NCBI RefSeq assembly: GCF_017599325.1
Contig: NZ_JAGFVM010000052.1
Coordinates: 1 to 64,000 of the forward strand
Origin: Marinilactibacillus kalidii
Lineage (GTDB): Bacteria > Bacillota > Bacilli > Lactobacillales > Carnobacteriaceae_A
DNA: 64,000 nucleotides
Direction of reading: 5' to 3'
Shown: positions 45,870 to 53,702 of the stretch, piece after piece
How positions within the stretch are numbered: the stretch's first letter is position 1
How the letters are laid out: each line of letters opens with the position of its first letter
Program-made: the position numbers and the translations under genes
The notes under the pieces: model-generated
The model's database searches: none
What the model saw: the letters and a program-made list of their open reading frames with translations, nothing else
Told to the model about the DNA's origin: nothing

Positions 45870-46616
45870 ATGAAGGAGCACTATTTTGTAATCGGCGATA
45901 TCCATGGTCAAATAACGATGCTTGAACAGCTGTTACAGAAATGGAATAGAGAAAAACAGCAATTAGTATTTGTAGGAGATCTGGGAGATCGAGGTGAAAA
46001 TCCAAAAGCTTGTTTTGAACGCGCCAGACAGTTGGTATTGGAAGAAGGTGCGATCTGTCTTAGAGGGAACCACGAAGAAATGCTATTAAACTTTATGAAT
46101 CATCCAGAACAGTATATTGAGAATTACGCAATGAATGGTGGATTAGTCACGATCAATTCGTTTATTGATGAGGAGATCGAGGGGAAGAAACCGAAAGAAC
46201 TAGCAGAAAAATTGCAGCAACAAGCACCATGGTTGAAGCCGTTTATTGAATCATTGCCACTTAAAGTTGAATGGGGGAATTATCTAATTGTTCACGCAGG
46301 GGTAGACTTAACCATCAAAGATTGGAAAGAAACATCGAATCAAAATCTCGTTTGGATTCGTGAAGGCTTTTATGATCAACCGAATAATACAGGTAAGACA
46401 ATTATTTTTGGACATACTGTAACCGCCATGTTGAATGAAAAACAGTCAGATGCTTCTATATGGCTTTCTGGAGATGGAAAAATCGGTATTGATGGTGGGG
46501 CTGTCTATGGTGGTTCGCTACATGGCATTGTTATTGATCAAAGTGGTATGATTGAGCAATACAGTATTCCAAACACAGGGTACGCGTTCAATAACCTCTT
46601 ACGAAAGGAAAGTTAA
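45870..46616 (+). CDS. Serine/threonine-phosphatase-like metallophosphoesterase
   Basis: A 248-residue protein with the metal-binding motifs GDIHG (near residue 8), GDLGDRG (about 37) and GNHEE (about 67), then HAGV and GHT near the C-terminus. This matches the PP2A/PrpE-like bacterial phosphatase family, which hydrolyses phosphoproteins or diadenosine tetraphosphate. Substrate unknown. SD AGGGGGAAG. It lies 6 bases upstream of a second metallophosphoesterase, probably co-transcribed. Confidence 0.85.
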   Translation: MKEHYFVIGDIHGQITMLEQLLQKWNREKQQLVFVGDLGDRGENPKACFERARQLVLEEGAICLRGNHEEMLLNFMNHPEQYIENYAMNGGLVTINSFIDEEIEGKKPKELAEKLQQQAPWLKPFIESLPLKVEWGNYLIVHAGVDLTIKDWKETSNQNLVWIREGFYDQPNNTGKTIIFGHTVTAMLNEKQSDASIWLSGDGKIGIDGGAVYGGSLHGIVIDQSGMIEQYSIPNTGYAFNNLLRKES

Positions 46617-46622
46617 CTCATC

Positions 46623-47447
46623 ATGAAAATCGGCATGATATCTGACTTGCATGTAGATATCAATCAGAAAACATTAGAACCGAATCAGACGGCTTTATCA
46701 TTAATCATCGATTTGGTCATGAAACACGAATTGGACATTCTCCTGATAGCAGGGGATATTTCCAATCACTACAAGGAAAGCCAACTTTTTATAGAACATA
46801 TCCAAACTGCAACAAAAGCGGAAGTTTATTTTACGCCTGGAAATCATGACTATTGGTCTAAAGATCATGAAGTAAAAGACACCAATATCATAGATAATTA
46901 CTTTATGTCTAAACAACAATCGCTTGTTGGTAAGCCAAAAATCATCAACGAAAAATGGGCAATTGTCGGGACACCCGGTTGGTATGATTATGGATATGGG
47001 GACCATGATCAGTATACAGTTGAACAATTCGAGAAGAAAAAATACAAATTTGCTTCTTGGAACGATCGCCATTATGTCGATTGGGGCGTCGATGATCAAA
47101 CAGTGAGTAAAAAGATGTTGAAGCAACTCATCAAGGACATCGAAGCAACGGAAGGTCGTCAGTTGATTTTAATGACCCATGTAGCGACTCATCCAGAGTT
47201 TGTCGTACCCTTACCGAACCGTATTTATGATTATGCGAATGGTTTCTTAGGGGCAAAATCTTACGAGTATCTATACGACCAATATCCGACTATCAAGTAT
47301 AGTTTAATGGGACATGTTCACTTTAGAAAGACCTTTCGTGAAGGGGACCGCACTTTTATTGTAGCTTGTTTAGGAAATAAAAGACATTGGCGACATAAAA
47401 ATTTCAAAGCACAACTTGAGAAAACACTGGTTGTCATTGATATCTAA
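46623..47447 (+). CDS. Calcineurin-like metallophosphoesterase
   Basis: A 274-residue protein with the motifs SDLHVD (residues 7-12), AGDISN, PGNHDYW, MTHVATHP and GHVHFR, giving the complete dimetal site. It lacks signal peptide and membrane segments. Family members are often annotated YkuE-like or cyclic-nucleotide phosphodiesterases; the true substrate cannot be told from sequence. It overlaps functionally, not in sequence, with its upstream neighbour: the two belong to different branches. Confidence 0.85.
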   Translation: MKIGMISDLHVDINQKTLEPNQTALSLIIDLVMKHELDILLIAGDISNHYKESQLFIEHIQTATKAEVYFTPGNHDYWSKDHEVKDTNIIDNYFMSKQQSLVGKPKIINEKWAIVGTPGWYDYGYGDHDQYTVEQFEKKKYKFASWNDRHYVDWGVDDQTVSKKMLKQLIKDIEATEGRQLILMTHVATHPEFVVPLPNRIYDYANGFLGAKSYEYLYDQYPTIKYSLMGHVHFRKTFREGDRTFIVACLGNKRHWRHKNFKAQLEKTLVVIDI

Positions 47448-47450
47448 AAT

Positions 47451-47488
47451 AGTAGCGTAGTGATTTTATTCACTTTGCTACTTTTTTT
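47451..47488 (+). terminator. Terminator of the metallophosphoesterase pair
   Basis: AGTAGCGTAGTGA pairs with TCACTTTGCTACT (mismatches in the middle); T7 follows. Confidence 0.85.
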
Positions 47489-47606
47489 ATGGAATTGATC
47501 AAGGTGAAAAGATGTTAATGGAAATCAAATACGGAATCCAATGATTCTAGCGTGCTCATTTATGATAAAATAGGAGAGTTGAATACATGCATTGGAGATG
47601 AATAGA

Positions 47607-49787
47607 TTGGCAGAAATTGAAAACAAACAAGTAATGGACTTACTCACAAAAGAATTATCAGCCTATTCTAAAAAGCAAATCACATCCGTATTAGATTTGC
47701 TGGATGACGGAAACACAGTACCTTTTATTGCGCGTTACCGAAAAGAAGTTACTGGCTCACTCGATGAAGTACAGATTAGAGAGATCGAAGAGCGTCATAC
47801 CTATATAAGTAATATTGAAAAAAGAAAAACAGATGTCTTAGCTTCTATTGAAGAACAAGGGAAGTTAACACCAGAACTTGCAAGCGAAATAAAAAAAGCT
47901 ACACAAATGCAAAAGGTTGAAGATTTATATCGACCTTTCAAACAAAAACGCCGGACAAAAGCAACGATTGCGAAAGAACAGGGGCTTCAGCCATTTGCAG
48001 ACTGGATTTTGTCATTTCCAACAGATGATCTTGAAGACGAAGCAAAAAAATATTTAGATGAAGAAAAAGAAGTAACATCAGTCGAGGATGTACTGACTGG
48101 AGCACACGAAATCATTGCTGAATATATTTCAGATAATCCAAAGTATCGTGAATGGATTCGCGACTATACGAATAAAAATGGTGTTTTACAATCATCAGTA
48201 AAAGATCAGTCTGCTGATGATAAAGCTGTTTATGAAATGTATTATGAATATTCAGAAACACTTAAATCGTTAGTAGCGCATCGAATCTTAGCTTTGAACA
48301 GGGGTGAGAAAGAAGGCATCTTGTCTGTCTCAATCGATATCGCTGAAGACCGCATAGAGCACTATATAATCAAGCAAGAAATCAAAAGTGTTGAGCTAAC
48401 ACCTGCGGTAAAACAAATTAAAGAAGCCATCAATGATGCTTATAAGCGATTTATTCGTCCGGCTATTGAACGAGAAATTCGTAACGAACTCTCTGAACGG
48501 GCGGAAGAGCAGGCAATAAACGTTTTTGGAGAGAACTTGCGTAATTTACTCCTACAAGCACCCCTTAAAGATCAAACGATATTGGGGTTAGATCCAGCTT
48601 ATCGTACAGGATGTAAGTTAGCTGTTATTGATGCGACAGGTAAAGTGCTGGCGATCGATGTTATTTACCCACATAAACCTGCTTCACAACAAAAACGAGC
48701 AGATGCTGCAAAACGATTCAAAGAAGTGATCGAAGAATACAACGTAGACACTGTAGCGATTGGAAATGGTACGGCCAGTAGAGAATCTGAAACCTTCGTA
48801 GCAGAACAATTGAAAGAAGCCAAACATAAAGTGGCTTATGTTATTGTCAACGAAGCAGGAGCATCAGTATACTCTGCCAGTGAAGAAGCGAGAAGAGAAT
48901 TTCCAGATTTACAAGTCGAAGAAAGAAGCGCGGTCAGTATCGCTAGACGTTTACAGGATCCTTTAGCTGAACTAGTTAAAATCGATCCGAAGTCTATTGG
49001 TATCGGTCAATATCAGCATGATGTCTCACAAAAGAAACTGACAGAACAATTGGATTTCGTTATCGAAACCGTTGTTAACCAAGTGGGTGTCAACGTTAAT
49101 ACTGCCAGTGCAGCTTTACTGAAACACATCGCTGGTTTAACGAAGACGACAGCAGAGAATGTTGTAACTTACAGAGAAGAAAACGGGAAGTTCACCAGCC
49201 GTGCACAGCTGAAAAAAGTAAAACGACTTGGACCAAAAGCTTATGAGCAAGCAGTCGGTTTCTTGAGGATACCGGATGGAAAAGAACCGCTTGATCGCAC
49301 AGGTATTCACCCTGAAACCTATAAAGAGTCAAAACAGATTATCGAAATGGCCGGTATGAAGAAATCAGCAATCGGTTCTGAAGAACTAAGCAAAAGTATC
49401 CAATCCTTAAATAAGGATACACTGTTAAGTGAAACAGGTTTAGGATCCGAAACGCTCGAAGATGTGATGAAAGCGTTGGTTGCTCCTGGAAGAGACATGC
49501 GTGATGATATGCCAGCGCCACTTTTGAGAACAGATGTATTGACAATGGAAGATCTCAAACAAGGAATGGAACTTGAGGGTACAGTGAGAAATGTTGTTGA
49601 TTTTGGTGCATTTGTTGATATAGGTGTAAAACAAGATGGACTTGTGCATATTTCTAAATTGAGTAATAAATTTATCAAGCATCCAAGTGCGGTTGTTGCA
49701 GTTGGTGATATTGTAAAAGTTTGGATAGACTCAGTCGATCTGAAAAAAGGTCGAATCGCTTTAACGATGTTGAATGAGCAAAAGTAA
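47607..49787 (+). CDS. tex: Tex-family RNA-binding transcription accessory protein
   Basis: About 726 residues. The helical N-terminal Tex domain has FIARYRKEVTGSLDEVQIREIEERH; an YqgF/RNase H-like domain (ILGLDPAYRTGCKLAVID), helix-hairpin-helix domains (VNVNTASAALLKHIAGLTKTTAENV) and a C-terminal S1 domain (GTVRNVVDFGAFVDIGVKQDGLVH) follow. Start: TTG at 47607 with GGAG at 9 bases, giving MAEIENKQVMDLL. The TTG at 47592 has no suitable site because the GGAG lies inside it. Tex is a nucleic-acid-binding factor with an ill-defined role in transcription. An SprT-like gene follows, as in Bacillus ydcI-ydcK. Confidence 0.95.
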   Translation: MAEIENKQVMDLLTKELSAYSKKQITSVLDLLDDGNTVPFIARYRKEVTGSLDEVQIREIEERHTYISNIEKRKTDVLASIEEQGKLTPELASEIKKATQMQKVEDLYRPFKQKRRTKATIAKEQGLQPFADWILSFPTDDLEDEAKKYLDEEKEVTSVEDVLTGAHEIIAEYISDNPKYREWIRDYTNKNGVLQSSVKDQSADDKAVYEMYYEYSETLKSLVAHRILALNRGEKEGILSVSIDIAEDRIEHYIIKQEIKSVELTPAVKQIKEAINDAYKRFIRPAIEREIRNELSERAEEQAINVFGENLRNLLLQAPLKDQTILGLDPAYRTGCKLAVIDATGKVLAIDVIYPHKPASQQKRADAAKRFKEVIEEYNVDTVAIGNGTASRESETFVAEQLKEAKHKVAYVIVNEAGASVYSASEEARREFPDLQVEERSAVSIARRLQDPLAELVKIDPKSIGIGQYQHDVSQKKLTEQLDFVIETVVNQVGVNVNTASAALLKHIAGLTKTTAENVVTYREENGKFTSRAQLKKVKRLGPKAYEQAVGFLRIPDGKEPLDRTGIHPETYKESKQIIEMAGMKKSAIGSEELSKSIQSLNKDTLLSETGLGSETLEDVMKALVAPGRDMRDDMPAPLLRTDVLTMEDLKQGMELEGTVRNVVDFGAFVDIGVKQDGLVHISKLSNKFIKHPSAVVAVGDIVKVWIDSVDLKKGRIALTMLNEQK

Positions 49788-49843
49788 AGAGAACATGACG
49801 GGGTGCCAAGCTAGCATCTCGTTCTTTTTATAAGGAGTAAAAG

Positions 49844-50314
49844 ATGGATCAAATCACTTTGCAAAAACTTGTAGAAACTATTTCAATGAGGGTGTTTTCT
49901 AAGCCATTTGAACACCAAGCAATTTTTAATCCACGCTTGAAAACTACTGGCGGAAGGTACTTTCTGAAGACGCATCATTTGGACTTTAACCCACTTGTAC
50001 TTGAAGTGCTCGGGATGGAAACTTTTGAAGGGGTCATCCGTCACGAACTTTGTCACTACCATTTGCACCTTGAAGGAAAAGGACATCGACATAAAGATCA
50101 GGACTTCAAGCAACTGCTAAAGGAAGTAGATGGATTGCGTTATACACCTGCCTTAAAAGAACGAAAACAAGTGAATGAATTATGGAAATATCATTGTAAA
50201 AATTGCTTGCAAATTTATTACAGAAAAAGACGGATAAATACAACGCGCTATGTCTGCTCCAAATGTCGAGGTACATTAGTTCTAGATGGTAAAGAGAATA
50301 TCGCCATTGAATAA
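49844..50314 (+). CDS. SprT-like zinc protein (YdcK)
   Basis: A 156-residue protein. The SprT domain has HELCHYHLH (HExxH zinc-protease-like, residues 66-74), and a C-terminal zinc ribbon has cysteines in CKNC (about 124-127) and CSKC (about 140-143). SprT-like proteins are related to the DNA-protein crosslink protease SPRTN; bacterial function is unproven. SD AAGGAG. It follows tex closely (56 bases) as in other Firmicutes. Confidence 0.9.
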   Translation: MDQITLQKLVETISMRVFSKPFEHQAIFNPRLKTTGGRYFLKTHHLDFNPLVLEVLGMETFEGVIRHELCHYHLHLEGKGHRHKDQDFKQLLKEVDGLRYTPALKERKQVNELWKYHCKNCLQIYYRKRRINTTRYVCSKCRGTLVLDGKENIAIE

Positions 50315-50334
50315 GGTGTAAGTATAAAAGAGGA

Positions 50335-50363
50335 TTGACACATTCGTCTAACGTTGTTATGAT
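50335..50363 (+). promoter_or_regulatory. Promoter of tRNA-Leu
   Basis: Consensus TTGACA (50335-50340), a 17-base spacer and TATGAT (50358-50363), 18 bases before the tRNA. Confidence 0.88.
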
Positions 50364-50380
50364 AGTGCTTGTAGCGCTTA

Positions 50381-50464
50381 GCATACGTGGCGGAATGGTA
50401 GACGCGCCAGCTTGAGGGGCTGGTGGGGCGATGCCCCGTGGAAGTTCGAGTCTTCTCGTGTGCA
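50381..50464 (+). tRNA. tRNA-Leu (GAG)
   Basis: Class II tRNA with a long variable arm. The acceptor GCATACG pairs with CGTGTGC (one G-T), and the anticodon stem CCAGC/GCTGG encloses TTGAGGG with anticodon GAG (50414-50416). The variable arm is GGGGCGATGCCCC, and the T arm holds GTTCGAGTC. Discriminator A, no encoded CCA. Confidence 0.96.
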
Positions 50465-50480
50465 TCATTAAAAACTCGTA

Positions 50481-50519
50481 AAACAAGGTTTGCAGATCTC
50501 TGCAAACCTTGTTTTTTTG
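50481..50519 (+). terminator. Terminator of tRNA-Leu
   Basis: A perfect 15-bp stem AACAAGGTTTGCAGA with its complement, loop TCT or shorter, then T7. Confidence 0.95.
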
Positions 50520-50598
50520 TCTAATGAGTTGATAATAGGGTTAACATCAATAATCTAGATATGGTTATGCTATACTACAAAGAAAAGGTGGAGTGAGC

Positions 50599-50898
50599 AT
50601 GTGGATTATACTAGGAATCATGGCAATGATTGCAACATTTATGAATCTTTATAGATACAAAGCTGGAAAGGACTATACGCTTGCGATGGCGGCAGGTTTA
50701 TCTTTCACAGCATTGACACTTTGTGCTGAATATAGTCTTGTGTTTCGCTGGGTAAAAGCGAATGATTGGACAGCGCTGGCAGATGTCGTTCCGACTATGG
50801 AAAAACTGTTATGGCTCTTGACTATTGCTGCGATCTTTTTAAACCTACTGCCGATCATATTAGAATGGAAGAATAAGGAATTGCCTTTACATAAATAG
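50599..50898 (+). CDS. Small membrane protein, unknown
   Basis: About 99 residues from ATG 50599 (MWIILGIMAMIATFMNLYRY...), with AAGGTGGAG 5-10 bases upstream; an in-frame GTG at 50593 is less well placed. Three hydrophobic segments (about 2-18, 32-50, 72-90) separated by short loops suggest an integral membrane protein. No family recognised with confidence; length and pattern resemble small hypothetical proteins of Lactobacillales. Followed by a bidirectional terminator. Confidence 0.6.
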   Translation: MWIILGIMAMIATFMNLYRYKAGKDYTLAMAAGLSFTALTLCAEYSLVFRWVKANDWTALADVVPTMEKLLWLLTIAAIFLNLLPIILEWKNKELPLHK

Positions 50899-50976
50899 CA
50901 GAAGAAATATTGATAATAATCGACTTCGGATAGTTCGTGAAGCTAAAAATGAATCTGTTCCAATTGTGTAGCCTAA

Positions 50977-51014
50977 ACAAAAAAAGAACAGTTCTCAACT
51001 GTTCTTTTTTTGTT
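50977..51014. terminator. Bidirectional terminator
   Basis: AAAAAAAGAACAGTT / AACTGTTCTTTTTTT with loop CTC, T and A tracts on both strands, between convergent genes. Confidence 0.92.
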
Positions 51015-51018
51015 GTTA

Positions 51019-51393
51019 CTATTTTCGCCAATATGTCTGACACTCTTTTTTATCTTCGATATTATACGCAATAATAGCCTTAAGTAAATCGTAGTCAACA
51101 GTCTGTGATTGTTTGATTTTAAAAAGTCCTTTTGTTGTTTCGTAGCCAGCCTTTTCGATAGCCGCTGCAAATGCTAGAAGTGCTTTTACTTCGGGCGCTA
51201 CAGAAATATGCTGCTTAGCTACGCTAAAACCAATAATAAAAGTATCGTGATCTGTAAAATTTGGTTGATTCCAAGCAATGCGTTGTTTTAAATCTGGAAA
51301 TGTCTCTATGATATAGTCCAGTATTTTTGCAAGTTTATCTCTTTGTTCGATTTGATCGATTGTACTTAAAAAGTCATTGAATGTTTCCATCAT
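51019..51393 (-). CDS. DUF1801 iron-chaperone-like protein
   Basis: A 124-residue protein of the DUF1801/YdhG family (frataxin-like fold). Markers: ILDYIIETFPDLKQRIAWNQPNFTDHDTFIIGFSVAKQHISVAPE and GYETTKGLFKIKQSQTVDYDLLKAIIAYNIEDKK. Bacillus relatives (Fra) deliver iron to iron-sulphur cluster assembly and ferrochelatase. Monocistronic; SD AAAGGAG with two adjacent ATG codons at 51393 and 51390. Confidence 0.85.
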   Translation of the reverse strand: MMETFNDFLSTIDQIEQRDKLAKILDYIIETFPDLKQRIAWNQPNFTDHDTFIIGFSVAKQHISVAPEVKALLAFAAAIEKAGYETTKGLFKIKQSQTVDYDLLKAIIAYNIEDKKECQTYWRK

Positions 51394-51435
51394 TATCCAC
51401 TCCTTTTTTATAGTAAGAACCGAAAAAGATAAGTA

Positions 51436-52386
51436 TTAATTGATAGACAAAACAACAGTAGATAGTGTAATGAATAAGGGCATCGTGATCATAGCTAGTA
51501 AACTTGCCAGAACAACTAGACGTGCCCCATATTCATAATCTCCACCGTATAGTTGAGAAAATAGGGCAGTATTGACAGCAGTAGGGGTACAGTTTGCGAT
51601 AGAGAGTACAAGGAGTACGGATTCATTTTGAATAGGGAGGAACCAAATGATCACTAGTCCGACAAAGGGGGTAATGACCAATCTGACGATTACTGTCCAG
51701 TAATTGTTTTTGACCATAAAGATTTCTTTAAGCTGACTTCTGGCTAAGTAGCCACCTAGCAGAATCATACCTAATGGTGAACTAGTATCTGCAATTTTAT
51801 CGAAACCATTATATAGGATAGAAGGTATTTCGATTCTGAGTAAATATAAAGCTAAACCGGTAAAGGCACCAATAGAAGCTGGATTGAAAAAAGCTTGTCT
51901 GATGGTAACGGTTTGTTTTCCTTCAGATAGTAGCCATATACCATATGTAAATTGAAAAATACTTGATGCAACAATATACATCGATAAGTAAAAAATTCCT
52001 TGATAACCTAGCAGCGGTAAAACAATTGGAATACCGACCAGCGCCGTATTTGAAAAAACAACGGCGAACAAATCAATTTTTTTCCCGTTTCGAATCAATA
52101 ATTTTGCAAAAACAATGCGAGAAATCATTATTAAAACAGAACCCACAAACATCAATCCTAAAAGCGATAACTGATCTGAATCGTAAGGTTGTTGAAAGGA
52201 CATCATTAAAGCGATTGGAATAATCAATTTTGTTGTCATGTTGGCAATCTGTTGACTACCGAACATATCCAAAATATTGACACGAACGAGCATAAATCCA
52301 AAAAGCATAATGAAAAACATGGTAGCTAATTGCGCTAGAATAACTAGTGAAATAAGGTGGCCCTCCCATTGATTATTTTTTATCAA
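51436..52386 (-). CDS. AEC-family transporter (auxin efflux carrier type)
   Basis: About 316 residues and ten predicted membrane helices in two five-helix halves. The conserved segments are LVRVNILDMFGSQQIANMTTKLIIPIALMMSF and, in the second half, GYLARSQLKEIF and LSIANCTPTAVNTALFSQLYGGD. AEC proteins export or import malate, lactate and other small acids. The start is unclear. TTG 52386 has a weak AGG; a strong GGGAGG lies 8 bases before ATT at 52353, which would be a non-standard start giving the usual family length; no ATG is available before the first helix. The frame remains open to 52413. Confidence 0.85.
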   Translation of the reverse strand: MIKNNQWEGHLISLVILAQLATMFFIMLFGFMLVRVNILDMFGSQQIANMTTKLIIPIALMMSFQQPYDSDQLSLLGLMFVGSVLIMISRIVFAKLLIRNGKKIDLFAVVFSNTALVGIPIVLPLLGYQGIFYLSMYIVASSIFQFTYGIWLLSEGKQTVTIRQAFFNPASIGAFTGLALYLLRIEIPSILYNGFDKIADTSSPLGMILLGGYLARSQLKEIFMVKNNYWTVIVRLVITPFVGLVIIWFLPIQNESVLLVLSIANCTPTAVNTALFSQLYGGDYEYGARLVVLASLLAMITMPLFITLSTVVLSIN

Positions 52387-52411
52387 TATACACCTAAGTA
52401 AAAGGGGTTGC

Positions 52412-52440
52412 AAATAAAAAGACTACCCGTTAAGGTAGCC
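52412..52440 (-). terminator. Terminator of the 48-residue membrane-protein gene
   Basis: On the minus strand GGCTACC-ttaac-GGGTAGTC (one wobble) is followed by TTTTTA. Confidence 0.75.
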
Positions 52441-52449
52441 ATTTAGTGA

Positions 52450-52596
52450 TTATCGATGCGGATACTGTTGGTCATCTTCAACGTGTACGCGAACTTTTAC
52501 CTTTTCTGCTTTGGGTTGGTTTAAAGCGACCAGTATTAGTGCAGCGGGTATTACAGTTAAAAATCCAGTTAATAGTAATAATAAAATAAGGTTCAT
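52450..52596 (-). CDS. Small single-helix membrane protein (48 residues)
   Basis: The minus-strand reading frame ATG 52596 to TAA 52450 encodes 48 residues. One long hydrophobic helix (MNLILLLLLTGFLTVIPAAL then ILVAL) is followed by a charged tail with alternating K-V-K-V-R-V-H-V-E-D-D and ending QQYPHR. AAGGGTG stands 5 bases before the ATG, and a terminator follows the stop, so the gene has its own expression signals. No family recognised; the pattern is of a small membrane protein that could bind a partner complex. Confidence 0.6.
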   Translation of the reverse strand: MNLILLLLLTGFLTVIPAALILVALNQPKAEKVKVRVHVEDDQQYPHR

Positions 52597-52758
52597 ATGA
52601 TCACCCTTTCGATTTTCTATCGATTGTAATCTGTTTAGTCATCTTAACATCATCAGTATGCGCCAAATGGGCAGGTTATTCAATCAATATGACCACATAA
52701 GCTGTCACTATTGGTCTTTATTGATGTATACTGTAAATAAAACTGAGAGGAAGAGAAC

Positions 52759-53139
52759 ATGCTAGAACGTATCCACCATACTGCTATTATTGCATCTAAT
52801 TATGAAGAATCTAAGAAATTTTATACTGAAACGTTAGAACTTCCAATCGTCAATGAATTATACAGAGAAGAACGAGATTCTTATAAACTTGACCTTGCTA
52901 TCGGTGATGCACAGATTGAGTTGTTTTCTTTTCCAGATCCTCCTGAAAGACCGAGTACACCCGAAGCACAAGGGCTAAGACATCTGTGTTTTGAAATTAA
53001 CGATATCGATCACGTGGTTAAATGGTTGGAGAATAAGTCAGTTATCGTCGAGCCGATTAGAATTGATCCTGTAACTGGAAAACGATTTACATTTTTCAAA
53101 GATCCGGATGGACTGCCTTTGGAATTGTATGAAAAATAA
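52759..53139 (+). CDS. VOC-fold metalloprotein, YaeR/GloA2-like
   Basis: A 126-residue single VOC protein. Metal-ligand positions are visible: H7 (RIHHTAIIA), E54 region (AQIELFSFP), H75 (GLRHLCFEI) and E122 (LPLELYEK). The family motif FPDPPERPSTPEAQGLRHLCFEIND is typical of the SMU1112c/YaeR branch of glyoxalase-I-like proteins; its reaction is not established. SD GAGAGGAAGAG. The next gene encodes a true glyoxalase I. Confidence 0.88.
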   Translation: MLERIHHTAIIASNYEESKKFYTETLELPIVNELYREERDSYKLDLAIGDAQIELFSFPDPPERPSTPEAQGLRHLCFEINDIDHVVKWLENKSVIVEPIRIDPVTGKRFTFFKDPDGLPLELYEK

Positions 53140-53241
53140 CAATCAAATCATTTAAATAAAGGATTGCCCCTCGCTTCACTTGACCAGATCAGAGATATGA
53201 GGCAAACTTATCTTATTACTTACTATATAGGAGGAAATATC

Positions 53242-53625
53242 ATGGCTAAAAAAGCTTTACACACATGTGTTAGAGTAATGGATCTTGATAAATCAGTTGA
53301 TTTTTATACAAACGTACTTGGGATGGAAATCACTAAGAAGGCTGATTATCCTGATGACAAATTCACATTAGTTTACCTGGCATTGCCAGGAGATAACTAC
53401 GAAGTTGAGTTAACGTACAACTACGATCAAGAAGAGCCTTACGAAATTGGTAATGGTTATGGTCATATTGCGATTAGTGTAGACGATCTGCAAGCTACAC
53501 ATGAAGAGTATAGTAAAACACACTATGAAGTAACCGGGTTAAAAGGGTTATCTGACGGTGCGGCAAACTACTTCTTTATCAAAGATCCAGATGGATACAA
53601 AATAGAAGTTATTCAAGCAAGATAA
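53242..53625 (+). CDS. gloA: Lactoylglutathione lyase (glyoxalase I)
   Basis: A 127-residue enzyme from ATG 53242, 6 bases after AGGAGG; upstream in-frame codons to 53164 precede that site and are not used. Glyoxalase I converts the methylglyoxal-glutathione adduct to S-lactoylglutathione. Ligands: H6 (LHTCVRV), E56 (YEVELTYNYD), H (GYGHIAISV) and E122 (GYKIEVIQ). The glutathione-binding segments RVMDLDKSVDFYTNVLGM and NGYGHIAI are conserved. It lies close to gamma-glutamyltransferase-like and glutathione reductase functions of the window. Confidence 0.93.
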   Translation: MAKKALHTCVRVMDLDKSVDFYTNVLGMEITKKADYPDDKFTLVYLALPGDNYEVELTYNYDQEEPYEIGNGYGHIAISVDDLQATHEEYSKTHYEVTGLKGLSDGAANYFFIKDPDGYKIEVIQAR

Positions 53626-53644
53626 AGTTAATGAGATTGTTTTA

Positions 53645-53682
53645 AAGTAAGCTCGAGTATTTTTTCTCGAGCTTACTTTTAT
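53645..53682 (+). terminator. Terminator of gloA
   Basis: A 12-bp perfect stem AGTAAGCTCGAG / CTCGAGCTTACT is followed by TTTA. Confidence 0.9.
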
Positions 53683-53702
53683 ACTTAAAAGGGGAGAAAG
53701 AT

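Noticed and set aside
49319-49678. 119-codon minus-strand frame inside tex
   Set aside because: Antisense shadow; tex is clearly coding with conserved domains over this span.
53164-53241. N-terminal extension of glyoxalase I
   Set aside because: Lies upstream of the strong AGGAGG site and gives residues not found in the family; start placed at 53242.
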